A stretch of DNA of 61,781 nt, taken from positions 1 through 61,781 of the forward strand of contig DASXPA010000023.1 of assembly GCA_036493915.1 (NCBI GenBank), written 5' to 3'. Position 1 is the stretch's first letter; every line of letters begins with the position of its first letter. The notes under the pieces were generated by a model. It was not told where the DNA came from, did not search any database, and saw only the letters and a program-made list of their open reading frames with translations. This document shows, in pieces, positions 35,501-44,348 of the stretch. Both the position numbers and the translations under genes were made by a program. The stretch comes from Palsa-1392 sp036493915. Its GTDB lineage: Bacteria; Verrucomicrobiota; Verrucomicrobiia; Chthoniobacterales; UBA10450.

Positions 35501-36755
35501 AATTCTCGTTTACGGCGGTCATCCGCTCTCCGGCTCGATTAAGATCAGCGGCTCGAAAAATTCGGCGCTGCCGATCATCGCCGCCACCTTGCTCACGCGT
35601 GAGCCATGCGTGCTCCATCGCATTCCCGATCTCAGCGACACCAACTACATGTTGCAAATTTTGATGCACCTCGGCGCGGAAGTGGAGCGCGCCAGCGGCA
35701 CGGTGACGGTGAAGGCGGAGAAGGTCGAGTCGATCGCGCCCTACGAGGTTGTACGGAAAATGCGCGCCTCGGTTTGCGTCCTCGGGCCATTGTTAGGCAG
35801 GTGCAAAGAAGCCACCGTCTCGCTCCCCGGCGGCTGTGTCATCGGCGATCGCCCGATCGATTTGCATCTCAAAGGTTTTGAAGCGCTCGGCGCGGCCGTG
35901 CGCGTCGAGAATGGCAACGTGAAGGTTTTCGCTCCGAAGTTGACTGGCGCAATCGTGAATTTGCGCGGCAAGTTTGGCCCCACCGTCCTCGGGACGGACA
36001 ACATCATGATGGCCGCGGTCCTCGCCGAAGGAACGACCGTGATCGAAGGCGCCGCGGCCGAGCCGGAAGTCTGCGACCTCGCAGATTTTCTCAACAAGAT
36101 GGGCGCGAAAATCGAAGGCGCCGGGACCCGCCGGATGATCATTGAAGGCGTGCCGGAACTGCACGGCGCCGAGCACACGGTCATCCCTGATCGCATCGAG
36201 ACCGGCACCTTTCTCGTCGCCGGCGCGGTTTGCGGGAAAGGCATCACGCTCAATCGTGTTGTCCCCGAGCATGTCGCTTCCGTCACGACCGCGCTAACGG
36301 AAGGTGGGTTCAAAGTCGAGAACGGCGAGGATTCGATTTCCGTTTCGCCGAACGGCGCCATGCCCAAGGCATTGGAATTGACGACCGAGCCCTATCCCGG
36401 CTTCCCGACCGACATGCAGGCGCAGATGTGCGCGCTGCTTTCCACAACCGACGGGATCAGCACGATCACGGAAAATATTTTTCCCCAGCGCTACATGCAT
36501 CTCGCGGAATTGAAACGGATGGGGGCGCAGGTCCAGCTCGAAGGCGCAACCGCGATTATTCAGGGCGTCGAGCGGTTATTGGGCGCGCCCGTCATGGCGA
36601 GCGATCTGCGCGCGTCCGCGGCGTTGGTGCTCGCCGGCTTAAAAGCGGACGGCGTCACCGAAGTGCGGCGGGTTTATCATATCGATCGCGGTTACGAGCA
36701 CCTCGACGAAAAGCTAAGTGAGCTTGGCGCGCACATCGAACGTGTGAAAGAATGA
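35493..36755 (+). CDS. murA: UDP-N-acetylglucosamine 1-carboxyvinyltransferase
   Basis: A 420-residue MurA, first committed step of peptidoglycan synthesis: enolpyruvyl transfer from PEP to UDP-GlcNAc. The catalytic Cys is in LPGGCVIGDRPIDLH, the fosfomycin-target position. The start MDKILVYGGHPLSGSI and ISGSKNSALPI are typical. The ATG at 35493 lies within the prmC stop region (prmC ends 35500), so translation is probably coupled. Length and motifs are complete. Confidence 0.96.
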   Translation: MDKILVYGGHPLSGSIKISGSKNSALPIIAATLLTREPCVLHRIPDLSDTNYMLQILMHLGAEVERASGTVTVKAEKVESIAPYEVVRKMRASVCVLGPLLGRCKEATVSLPGGCVIGDRPIDLHLKGFEALGAAVRVENGNVKVFAPKLTGAIVNLRGKFGPTVLGTDNIMMAAVLAEGTTVIEGAAAEPEVCDLADFLNKMGAKIEGAGTRRMIIEGVPELHGAEHTVIPDRIETGTFLVAGAVCGKGITLNRVVPEHVASVTTALTEGGFKVENGEDSISVSPNGAMPKALELTTEPYPGFPTDMQAQMCALLSTTDGISTITENIFPQRYMHLAELKRMGAQVQLEGATAIIQGVERLLGAPVMASDLRASAALVLAGLKADGVTEVRRVYHIDRGYEHLDEKLSELGAHIERVKE

Positions 36756-36759
36756 CGGT

Positions 36760-37131
36760 ATGGAAACTATTCCACCAACCACCACGGTTACGACCTCGAA
36801 TACCCGCACTTGGTGTGTCCTTTGTCACGCCAGTGCTTTGCTCGGACTCTTCTTCCATTTTCTCGGCCACATCTTCGGACCGCTCATCGTCTGGGTCTTG
36901 AAACGCGGCGACGGGGCGGACATCGACGCGCACGGGAAAGAGTCGCTCAACTTTCAGCTCTCGATGCTGATCTACGACGCGGTGGCCCTGATCCTCTGCT
37001 TCGTCCTCATCGGCATCCCGATCCTGCTCCTGCTGTGGGTACTCAACACCGTCCTCGTTATCATCGCCTCGATTAAGGCGAGCGATGGCGAGCTTTATCG
37101 TTATCCCCTAACGATTCGGTTCATTAAATAG
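36760..37131 (+). CDS. DUF4870 (Tic20-like) membrane protein
   Basis: A 123-residue protein with three to four hydrophobic helices (HASALLGLFFHFLGHIFGPL; SMLIYDAVALILCFVLIG; IPILLLLWVLNTVLVIIASI) and the family feature HGKESLNFQLS. Function is unknown. It starts four bases after the murA stop, so it probably shares that transcript. A one-mismatch word (CCCTAACGA) is near its end. Confidence 0.85.
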   Translation: METIPPTTTVTTSNTRTWCVLCHASALLGLFFHFLGHIFGPLIVWVLKRGDGADIDAHGKESLNFQLSMLIYDAVALILCFVLIGIPILLLLWVLNTVLVIIASIKASDGELYRYPLTIRFIK

Positions 37132-37431
37132 CGGCTGAGATAGGGGGAGGCGTCTCCAGGACGCGTTCTATTTCGAGCCGCGGAAAGCAACGAACAAGGT
37201 GCGCGACGGCACCGTCCATTTCATCGTCGGCTTCGAGCACGAACCGAAAAGAACGGAGATTGGAAGCTCGCCCGGTGGGACTCGCGCATTTCGAGGTGAA
37301 ATTGAAAGCAGAGTTCCAAGGGAGTAACCGCGATATGTATCGCCGAGAGGCGATCGTCGCGACGAGCGAAGCGGAATAGCGATGAGCGCAGCAAAGTAAC
37401 TTGGCGCCGGATGGACTTTGCCTCAGCAACG
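37132..37431. other. 300-base gap, possible gene remnant
   Basis: No firm gene. On the minus strand the stretch 37124-37250 reads as protein-like sequence (FRFVLEADDEMDGAVAHLV then CFPRLEIERVLETPPP) without a credible start, so it could be the 3' end of a decayed gene. I see no RNA gene or clear terminator. Confidence 0.3.
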
Positions 37432-37881
37432 CTACGAAGGATAGCCGCCGGCGATGTAATCCTTTAGCTGTTCGAGCGTTGCGCTCTGCACGGAGATGAC
37501 TTGTTTCACAAGATCGCCGATCGAAATCACGCCACGCAGTTCGCCCTCCGCGACGACTGGCAAATGGCGAATGCGCTTGTCGGTCATGAAACGCAAACAT
37601 TCTTCCACCGTCTCGCGCGGGTTCGCCGTGGTCAGTTCGGTGGTCATAATTTCGTGCACGAAGCTGTTGCGTGACGTTTTGCCTTTGAGCATGACTTTGC
37701 GCGAGTAATCGCGCTCGGACACGATCCCGACGAGTTTGCCACCCTGCATCACGAGGAGCGCGCCTACATTCTTTTCCGCCATGAGCGCAATCGCTTCGTA
37801 AACCGTCGCATCAGGTGAGACGCTCCAGATTTGTGCATCCTTCTGACTGAGGATTGCTTCGATCGTCCCGCTGACATCCAT
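37432..37881 (-). CDS. Tandem CBS domain protein
   Basis: About 149 residues holding two CBS motifs that pair to bind adenosyl nucleotides: VSPDATVYEAIALMAEKNVGALLV with GIVSERDYSRK, and ANPRETVEECLRFMTDKRIRHLPVV with GVISIGDLV. No enzymatic domain is fused, so it acts as a sensor. The frame stays open to an ATG at 38061, but the extra 60 residues are Arg-rich and unlike CBS proteins, so I favour 37881. Confidence 0.85.
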   Translation of the reverse strand: MDVSGTIEAILSQKDAQIWSVSPDATVYEAIALMAEKNVGALLVMQGGKLVGIVSERDYSRKVMLKGKTSRNSFVHEIMTTELTTANPRETVEECLRFMTDKRIRHLPVVAEGELRGVISIGDLVKQVISVQSATLEQLKDYIAGGYPS

Positions 37882-38062
37882 CGCGGCCAGAATATCGAGC
37901 GAACGCGGCCGACGCAAAACAATTTGCCGTAGAAAAATCTTGGAACCTCGCGCTGCGAGCGCGAATAATCGTCGCGCGAAAGTGCGGGATTCCGCTGGCG
38001 GCGGTTCAAATGATTGAGTCAACTCCTCGCCTACGGTATCCGGAACTTTGAAGAGGCTCATG

Positions 38063-38080
38063 CTCGGGAGCGAGCCCGAG
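38063..38080. terminator. Inverted repeat downstream of the suf operon
   Basis: CTCGGG-AGCGAG-CCCGAG forms a six-base GC stem with a six-base loop, about 125 bases beyond the sufD stop and upstream of the CBS gene. No T-tract. It could end the suf transcript or act as a regulatory site. Confidence 0.3.
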
Positions 38081-38205
38081 TCGTGCCATTGCTATTGGCG
38101 CCGAGAAATAGCCCGGGCGGAGCGGGGTGCGCGCTTTCATTCCGGCCCCGTCTTCTTATCTCCAGCGGCGTCGACGGCAAAGCAGTGCGATAAGCGCTCG
38201 TCCGC

Positions 38206-39552
38206 CTAACGACGATGGAACTTTGCTTCGATCATTTCGTGCAGCTTCGCGCCGAGCACCGGACGATCGAGCCGGTCGATCACTTCGTTGAGGAAACCGC
38301 CGACCAATAACTGTCGCGCAACGGCCGCGGGAATGCCGCGGGCGAGAAGGTAAAACATTTCATCCTCGTCGAGCTGACCAGAAGTGGCGCCGTGACTGCA
38401 CTTCACGTTGTCGGCGAGAATCTCGAGACCAGGCATCGAGTTCGCCTCGGCGTCGTCGCTTAAGAGAAGGTTACGCACCTTCTGGTAGGCATCGGTGAAA
38501 TGCGCGTGCGGCTCGACCCGAATGAGGCCGCCAAAGGTATTGCGCGATTTATCGCTGAGCGCGTTTTTGAAAAGCAGGTCGCTATAAGTGTGGGGCGAGA
38601 CGTGGTCTTGCAGCGTCCGGGCATCGAACTCCTGCGCGCCGTCGGCAACGGAGACCGCGAGCATGTCGCTGCGCCCTCCTTCACCGGTTAAGCGGCTGAG
38701 ACTTTCGAGGCGCGAATATTTTCCGCCGAGACCGAGATGTAAATTGAGGGCGGAGGCGTCGCGCGCGACGGTCGTGGCATTGATCTGAATACTGAGCGCA
38801 TTCTCACTCCAATTTTGCGTGCAGATGTAAGTCACCTTCGCGCCGACGCCGACTACGAGATCATTCACTCCGCAGGAAAAACCAGCCCGGTTGCGATCGG
38901 CGGAGCGGAAGTGTTCGACGAGCGTCACTTTCGCAAAGTCTTCCGCGACGAGCAGAGTGTGCGGAAAAATTGCGCCGTTCTCGCTCGCTAACCAATGGAA
39001 CGTTTCGAGGGGTAATTCGACCTCGATCTCGCGCGGAACGTAGAGAAAAGTGCCTGACCTAACGAGCGACTGATGGAGCGCGGCGAACTTCGCCGAGCCG
39101 AGCGTTGCCGGCTGATTCATGAAATGGCGCCGGAACAATTCCTCGTGCTCGAGCATCGCGCGCTCGAGCGGCTGGAAGATGACTCCCGCCTCACGCAGCT
39201 TCTCGGAAAGCGCCTCGCGCTCGAGCAACCGATCGTCGGCAAAAACCATGCTTCCGCCGGTTTCGCTCAACTCCGTCGACCGATCCAGCAGATCGCGACT
39301 TTCCTTGTTGCCTAACGATGATGGCAGATGATAAGGCGAAAGATCGAGCGCTTTGACGCTGGAAAAACGCCAGGCCTGATCTTTCGGTGCCGGCATTGGC
39401 AGGTTTTGAAATTCCGTCCAGGCAACCTGCTGTTGCTCGCGGAACCAAGCCGGCAAATCGGCGTTGCGATTTCCCACACCACCGAGGATGTCCCCCGGTT
39501 CCGGCGCGGCGGCTTCTGCAACTTCTTCGAGGAGAGCTGACGGATTACTCAT
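38206..39552 (-). CDS. sufD: Fe-S cluster assembly protein SufD
   Basis: A 448-residue SufD, partner of SufB in the SufBC2D scaffold that builds Fe-S clusters. The C-terminal beta-helix core shows the conserved region around MPGLEILADNVKCSHGATSGQLDEDEMFYLLARG (given here as motifs CSHGATSG and MFYLLARGI), close to SufB. The N-terminal helical part is variable as usual. It is last in sufC-sufB-sufD. A strong hairpin precedes the gene (39571). The TAG stop is in a GCCTAACGA word. Confidence 0.95.
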   Translation of the reverse strand: MSNPSALLEEVAEAAAPEPGDILGGVGNRNADLPAWFREQQQVAWTEFQNLPMPAPKDQAWRFSSVKALDLSPYHLPSSLGNKESRDLLDRSTELSETGGSMVFADDRLLEREALSEKLREAGVIFQPLERAMLEHEELFRRHFMNQPATLGSAKFAALHQSLVRSGTFLYVPREIEVELPLETFHWLASENGAIFPHTLLVAEDFAKVTLVEHFRSADRNRAGFSCGVNDLVVGVGAKVTYICTQNWSENALSIQINATTVARDASALNLHLGLGGKYSRLESLSRLTGEGGRSDMLAVSVADGAQEFDARTLQDHVSPHTYSDLLFKNALSDKSRNTFGGLIRVEPHAHFTDAYQKVRNLLLSDDAEANSMPGLEILADNVKCSHGATSGQLDEDEMFYLLARGIPAAVARQLLVGGFLNEVIDRLDRPVLGAKLHEMIEAKFHRR

Positions 39553-39570
39553 AGCCCGGTCAAGACGCGA

Positions 39571-39592
39571 ACGGCGGTCTCAAGACCGCCGT
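39571..39592 (-). promoter_or_regulatory. Stem-loop in the sufB-sufD spacer
   Basis: ACGGCGGTCT and AGACCGCCGT are perfect 10-base arms around CA; as RNA this is at least an eight- or nine-base stem with a small loop. It lies in the 68-base gap between the sufB stop and the sufD start. No T-tract follows, so mRNA processing or unequal expression is more likely than termination. It may also be a copy of a dispersed repeat. Confidence 0.65.
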
Positions 39593-39620
39593 CACACTGT
39601 GCTCGCTCTGGTCGCGAAAG

Positions 39621-41030
39621 CTAGCCAACGGACCCTTCCATCTCAAGTTCGATCAGCCGCTTCAGCTCGACCGAGTATTCCATTGGAAACTGCCGGACGA
39701 GGTCGTTGACGAATCCATTCACGCTCAAGCTCATCGCCTGCGCTTCGCTCAGGCCACGCTGTTGCATGTAAAAAATCTGCTCCGCGCTCACCTGGCTCAC
39801 GCTCGCTTCGTGCTGCACGGCGTTGCCGGTCCCGCGGACTGTGATCGCGGGATAGGTGTCCGTGCGGCTGTTCGCGTTGATGAGAAGCGCGTCGCATTCG
39901 GTGTTGTTCTTGCAGTTCTTGAGATGCTTCGGCACGTGGACGAGTCCGCGATAAGTAGCGCGGCCGGTGCCGATGCTGATGCTCTTCGAAATGATGTTGC
40001 TCGTCGTTTCATCGGCGGCGTGGACCATCTTTGCGCCGGTATCCTGATGTTGCCCGTCGCCGGCGAGGGCGATGGAAATGACTTCGCCGCGCGCTTTGCG
40101 GCCTTTCATCACGACACCGGGATACTTCATCGTCAGCCGCGAACCAATATTGCAATCGATCCATTTCACTTCGGCGTTTTCGTGCGCGAGACCCCGCTTG
40201 GTCACGAGGTTGAAGACGTTGTTCGACCAGTTTTGGACGGTGATGTATTGGATCTTCGCGCCCGGGAGCGCGACCAGCTCGACAACTGCGCTGTGCAGCG
40301 TCGCAGTGTTGAATTTGGGCGCGGTGCAGCCTTCCATGTAGGTCAGCTCGGCACCCTCATCGGCGATGATGAGCGTGCGCTCGAACTGACCGAAATTCTC
40401 GGCATTGATTCGGAAGTAAGCTTGCAGCGGGTGCTTCACTTTCACACCCGGCGGAACGTAGATGAACGAACCGCCGCTGAAGACAGCACTGTTCAGCGCG
40501 CTGAATTTGTTGTCCCCAGTCGGGATGACTTTGCCAAACCACTTCCGGAAGATCTCCGGATGATCCTTCAACCCATCCCGGCTGCCGACGAAGATGACAC
40601 CTTGCTCGCCGACCGCCTTTTTGATGTTGGAATAGACCGCTTCGCTGTCGAACTGCGCTTCGACGCCAGCGAGGAACTTCCGTTCCTGTTCCGGAATGCC
40701 GAGTCGCTCGAACGTGCGCTTGACGTCGTCCGGCACGTCTTCCCAAGCCCGTTTCGGTTGCACGCCGCCGCTCAGGTAATAGCGAATCTTGTCGAAGACG
40801 ATCGCTTCCAGATCCCTGCTCGCCCAGTGCGTCGGCATTGGTTTGGTTTGAAAAGTCTTGAGCGCCTTGAGCCGGAATTCGCGGACCCAATCGGGATCCT
40901 CCTTCACGTCTGAGATGTAGTTGATCGTCTTTTCGCTCAGGCCGATGCCCGCGTCGTGGGTGTGGGTTTCCGGGTAGAAAAAGTCGCCTTTGTTCCGTTC
41001 GATATCGAGCGTAGTTGTTTCCTTAATCAT
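39621..41030 (-). CDS. sufB: Fe-S cluster assembly protein SufB
   Basis: A 469-residue SufB, the scaffold subunit receiving sulfur and binding the nascent cluster. Family motifs are visible: YMEGCTAPKF, the NNTECDALLINA stretch and the C-terminal QIFYMQQRGLSE. The ATG at 41030 is supported by an AGGAGG about 10 bases upstream; the frame is open further to 41126 but without such a site. It lies 56 bases after sufC. No sufS or sufE is in the window. Confidence 0.97.
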   Translation of the reverse strand: MIKETTTLDIERNKGDFFYPETHTHDAGIGLSEKTINYISDVKEDPDWVREFRLKALKTFQTKPMPTHWASRDLEAIVFDKIRYYLSGGVQPKRAWEDVPDDVKRTFERLGIPEQERKFLAGVEAQFDSEAVYSNIKKAVGEQGVIFVGSRDGLKDHPEIFRKWFGKVIPTGDNKFSALNSAVFSGGSFIYVPPGVKVKHPLQAYFRINAENFGQFERTLIIADEGAELTYMEGCTAPKFNTATLHSAVVELVALPGAKIQYITVQNWSNNVFNLVTKRGLAHENAEVKWIDCNIGSRLTMKYPGVVMKGRKARGEVISIALAGDGQHQDTGAKMVHAADETTSNIISKSISIGTGRATYRGLVHVPKHLKNCKNNTECDALLINANSRTDTYPAITVRGTGNAVQHEASVSQVSAEQIFYMQQRGLSEAQAMSLSVNGFVNDLVRQFPMEYSVELKRLIELEMEGSVG

Positions 41031-41086
41031 AGTTTCTTTTCCTCCTCGCAATCGTGCTCGCCACGAGCAGGAGCACGAGTTGTTTG

Positions 41087-41851
41087 TTAGGCTATCGCCG
41101 GCTCGTTCGCCTCCTCCTTTACCCAATCGTAGCCCTTCTCTTCCAGCTGCAGGGCCAGCTCCTTGCCACCGTTCATTTCGATCCGCCCCTTCACCATGAC
41201 GTGGACGTGGTCGGGCACGATGTAGTTTAAAAGTCGTTGGTAGTGCGTGATCAAAAGCACGCCAAGAGTCGGCCCCCGCAGCGAATTGACGCCATGAGCG
41301 ACGACCTTGAGCGCGTCGATGTCGAGGCCGCTGTCGGTCTCATCGAGGACGGCATATTTCGGCTCGAGCATCGCCATTTGAAGAATCTCGTTGCGCTTTT
41401 TTTCGCCGCCGGAGAAGCCTTCGTTGACCGAGCGCGAAGTGAAAGAGCGATCCATCCGGAGCAGGTCCATCTTCTTGTAGAGGCTCGTGTAATAGTCTGT
41501 CGCTTCGAGTTCCTCGCCTTCCGGCATGCGTGCCTGCACAGCCGCGCGGAGAAAGTTTGCAATCGTCACGCCGGGAATCTCGCTCGGGTATTGAAAGGCT
41601 AAAAAGAGGCCTTTGCGTGCGCGTTCGTCTGGCTCGAGCTCGAGAATGTTTTCGCCATCCATCATCACGGAACCAGAAGTTACGATGTAATCAGGATGGC
41701 CGGCCAGCACTTTCGCGAGAGTGCTTTTGCCGGAGCCGTTCGGCCCCATGATGGCGTGGACTTCGCCACGCGGCACCTCGAGCGAAAGCCCGCGGATAAT
41801 CTCCTGGTCGCCAATGGCAACGTGTAAATTTTCGATCTTCAGTTGCTCCAT
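41087..41851 (-). CDS. sufC: Fe-S cluster assembly ATPase SufC
   Basis: A 254-residue ABC-type ATPase without membrane partner, driving rearrangement of the SufBCD complex. Walker A is GPNGSGKST, the signature FSGGEKKRNE, Walker B LDETDSGLD and the His switch ITHYQRLL. The ATG at 41851 gives MEQLKIENLHVAI, the usual start. First gene of sufCBD. The TAA stop lies in a near-copy of the word (TGTTAGGC). Confidence 0.97.
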   Translation of the reverse strand: MEQLKIENLHVAIGDQEIIRGLSLEVPRGEVHAIMGPNGSGKSTLAKVLAGHPDYIVTSGSVMMDGENILELEPDERARKGLFLAFQYPSEIPGVTIANFLRAAVQARMPEGEELEATDYYTSLYKKMDLLRMDRSFTSRSVNEGFSGGEKKRNEILQMAMLEPKYAVLDETDSGLDIDALKVVAHGVNSLRGPTLGVLLITHYQRLLNYIVPDHVHVMVKGRIEMNGGKELALQLEEKGYDWVKEEANEPAIA

Positions 41852-41979
41852 ATCGGAGCAGAAACATACGCGTAAACCGGGCATTTTGCGAATGCCATCG
41901 GAAGCGTCGGCGGAATTCGGAATTGCGATTTTCGCTCAGCGAACTTAACTGTCCAGCGGCCGCCGCGAGCGCCCAAAAA

Positions 41980-42050
41980 TACCCCGTGGTGTAACGGTAA
42001 CACAGCGCCCTTTGGAGGCGTTATTCATGGTTCGAATCCATGCGGGGTAG
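41980..42050 (+). tRNA. tRNA-Gln (TTG anticodon)
   Basis: Acceptor TACCCCG pairs with CGGGGTA, discriminator G. The D arm has GTGTAACGGTAACAC, the anticodon stem GCGCC/GGCGT encloses CTTTGGA giving anticodon TTG (CAA/CAG glutamine codons), and the T loop is GGTTCGAATCC. No CCA is encoded. Its end is one base from the stop of the convergent thioesterase gene. Confidence 0.95.
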
Positions 42051-42051
42051 C

Positions 42052-42513
42052 TCATTTCTTCGCGACATAGGTGCCGTCGAAGATGGCCGCCAGTTCGTGC
42101 TCCGCTCCGATTTCCACTTTGAGCTGAATCCGCGCTTTCCCTTTCGCGGCGAAGTTTGATTTGAATTCTGAAATTGCGGGGTCGTCAGGTCGACGGCAGA
42201 TGGCGCGAAGCGTTCCTTGGACCGGCCTCCGAAAACGCAGGTTACTTTCGCTGATCATAATGTGTGCGTTGCGATCTCCAAGTTCCAGCCAGAGCAATGC
42301 ATAACCTGCCAGCATGACCAGCGCCGCGAGGCTGCCGCCAAAGGCAGTGCCGAGGTGATTGTGATTCGCCCTGAGCGGGGCAGTGAGGACGAGCTCGTTC
42401 TCATTGTAGCTTTCGACCCGCACCTGCATCGCCCGTGTAAGCGGGATTTTTGCGTAGAAGAACTCTTCCGCTTCGCGCAGGCGCTCGGCGGTACTCACAC
42501 GAAGGTCTTTCAT
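42052..42513 (-). CDS. YiiD-C-type thioesterase (hotdog fold)
   Basis: A 153-residue protein of the YiiD C-terminal/putative thioesterase family. The landmarks are NHNHLGTAFGGSLAALVMLAG (shown here as LGTAFGGSLAAL) with the long central hotdog helix, and ISESNLRFRRPVQG. It would hydrolyse an acyl thioester. Its ATG overlaps the upstream TAA as TAATG, so translation is coupled to the GH75 gene; I therefore start it at 42513 although the frame is open to 42720. Confidence 0.8.
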   Translation of the reverse strand: MKDLRVSTAERLREAEEFFYAKIPLTRAMQVRVESYNENELVLTAPLRANHNHLGTAFGGSLAALVMLAGYALLWLELGDRNAHIMISESNLRFRRPVQGTLRAICRRPDDPAISEFKSNFAAKGKARIQLKVEIGAEHELAAIFDGTYVAKK

Positions 42514-43982
42514 TAGGGTGAAGGCGAGAGGACCGGTGAGTTTGTTGGGGACGGGGAAACGGTGACGCTTGGCGAAGAACTGGGCGACTCCGAAGCGCTC
42601 GGCGTCGGGAAAGCAAACGTCGGCGAGACTTCTGGCGCCGGACTTGGAGATGAGGTTGGCGCTGCGGTCGGAGTGGGCGTCGGCGTGGGAGTTGGCGGCA
42701 GCGGAATCAGATTTTCCCAATGATGCAACGGCACGCTCGCGCCCCCGATTTCTTTCACGAGCGCCTCACAGCGGGCTTGGATTTTATCGAGGTTGGGCGG
42801 ACCGAAAGGCTTATCGGCTGTGCCGGGAAAGATCAGGTAAGTTACCTTCAGGTCGCTGACCGGCCGATTGTAGGCGGTCGACCGCGCGTTGATTTCCTTC
42901 GCAATTCGCAGCGACGCCTCGCCTACCCGATCGCTGGGCCCAACGTCGCCGACGATCGCCGGGTAAAGCTGATCGTCGACCACGACAAGTGCATAATCAC
43001 CAACTTGTCCGGCATCTTTGGCACGCACAAAAATCCCCGGGAGCACGATGTAGGGATCGGTTGAGGCGATGAGAAAACTGAAATGCTTGAGCGAGCTCAC
43101 TTCCTCTCGCATCCGTTGAATGCCGATGCGCAGATCGCGGTTCCGCTCCATCGTTAGGCCCTTGAGCGCAAACTCCGTCTCGTAGCGCTCCAACTTCTCC
43201 TCTGCCGGGGCGAGAAAGAGGCTCGGCCGATCGGTCTTTTTCTTCCAATGATAGCTCGTGAACGGTTTGAAGTTCATCGATCCGCCCGGACTGACGGGGA
43301 GGCGATCAGCGTCGGAACCATCCGCGTCCACGTCCATGTCCGCCTGGAGGAGGAGCGCCTGACGTTTCGTCGTCGGATCGCGCAACCGCAGAATCGTCTG
43401 GCAATCGTAAAAATTGTGCCGCGAGAGGAGCTGATTGAGATGGGTGAGGTTTGTGCGCAGCGTTTGCACCTTGATCTCGTAAAGCTCGCGAAAAAGCGGC
43501 GACACGGAATCTGTCGTGAAGGCCTCGGCCAGTTTCGGCAAGAGCTTCGGCAACTGCGGAGTCACCTTGGCCACCTCCGCGAGGGTGTCGTTCGGCTTCG
43601 GCATGCGCACCTTAAGACTAAGATCGATAACGTAGCTCTGCGGATCGCTCCGCTCGAGCGAAGCAGCCGCGCCGGGAGTGGGATCCACCTCGGCGTGCAC
43701 CGTGATGCCGCTCCACAATTTCGCCGTATCGAGCCGGCCGCCAATAATCGGAGTGCGCCAGGGAGTCGGAGTCGGCGCCGACGGAACGATCGGAGCGACG
43801 AGCGTCGGCGGGCCCAACCGTTGCAGCGTGGAGCGCAGCCGCTCGAGCGAAAGCCAGCGCAGGACGATTGCGCCGAAGAGCCCGAGAAAGAGCAGGAGGG
43901 CGAGCCAGCGCAGGGTGCTCAGGCGGAACTTGCGCACGCGCAGCCGATTATTTGCGGATCCAGGCGATGATCGAGAAAACAA
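42513..43982 (-). CDS. Membrane-anchored GH75 chitosanase-like protein
   Basis: A 489-residue protein. One N-terminal membrane segment (LRWLALLLFLGLFGAIVLRWL) is followed by a Pro/Thr linker and a region of unknown fold. The later part matches family 75 chitosanase patterns: LQADMDVDADGSDADR, then YALVVVDDQLYPAIVGDVGPS and RVGEASLRIAKE, where the Asp and Glu would be catalytic. The C-terminal 70 residues are low-complexity PTPTP/SPSP. It might cleave or bind amino-sugar polymers at the cell surface. A GTG at 43937 would avoid a 35-base overlap with TMEM14. One TCGTTAGGC word at 43151. Confidence 0.7.
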   Translation of the reverse strand: MFSRSSPGSANNRLRVRKFRLSTLRWLALLLFLGLFGAIVLRWLSLERLRSTLQRLGPPTLVAPIVPSAPTPTPWRTPIIGGRLDTAKLWSGITVHAEVDPTPGAAASLERSDPQSYVIDLSLKVRMPKPNDTLAEVAKVTPQLPKLLPKLAEAFTTDSVSPLFRELYEIKVQTLRTNLTHLNQLLSRHNFYDCQTILRLRDPTTKRQALLLQADMDVDADGSDADRLPVSPGGSMNFKPFTSYHWKKKTDRPSLFLAPAEEKLERYETEFALKGLTMERNRDLRIGIQRMREEVSSLKHFSFLIASTDPYIVLPGIFVRAKDAGQVGDYALVVVDDQLYPAIVGDVGPSDRVGEASLRIAKEINARSTAYNRPVSDLKVTYLIFPGTADKPFGPPNLDKIQARCEALVKEIGGASVPLHHWENLIPLPPTPTPTPTPTAAPTSSPSPAPEVSPTFAFPTPSASESPSSSPSVTVSPSPTNSPVLSPSP

Positions 43983-44268
43983 TCCCGAGAAGACTGAGCA
44001 GCGCCATCAGTCCGGCGGGCATCATCTTGCCGGTTCGGAAAAAGGCGGGCAGAAAACGGCCCGCTAGCAGGAGCGAAACGATCAATCCGATCACGAGGCC
44101 TGCCGTCGCCTGGGCCGGGAGAAGAAAAGCGGCGACGAGGAGAAGGATGCCGCTGATCGATCCGGCGACAAGGGAAGCGGTGCTCCCCGCTTTCATATAC
44201 CCCATGACGCCGCCGGCGATCGTGAGGATTCCGAAGACGATGAAGTAAACCTTGGTGGGCAAAAACAT
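43948..44268 (-). CDS. TMEM14-family small membrane protein
   Basis: A 106-residue protein with four hydrophobic helices and the family opening KVYFIVFGILTIAGGVMGYMKAGS. TMEM14 proteins occur from bacteria to mitochondria; the bacterial role is unknown. I start at 44268 (MFLPTKVYF) instead of the first ATG at 44325 because this matches the family N-terminus. It lies between mntH and the GH75 gene on one strand. Confidence 0.8.
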   Translation of the reverse strand: MFLPTKVYFIVFGILTIAGGVMGYMKAGSTASLVAGSISGILLLVAAFLLPAQATAGLVIGLIVSLLLAGRFLPAFFRTGKMMPAGLMALLSLLGIVFSIIAWIRK

Positions 44269-44348
44269 GGCAACGTGTTGGTTAAGCCAGAACGCGCATC
44301 CTGTCCAGAATGACGCGAGCAGCACGAGCAGAGTGGCGCTGGCAAGTC

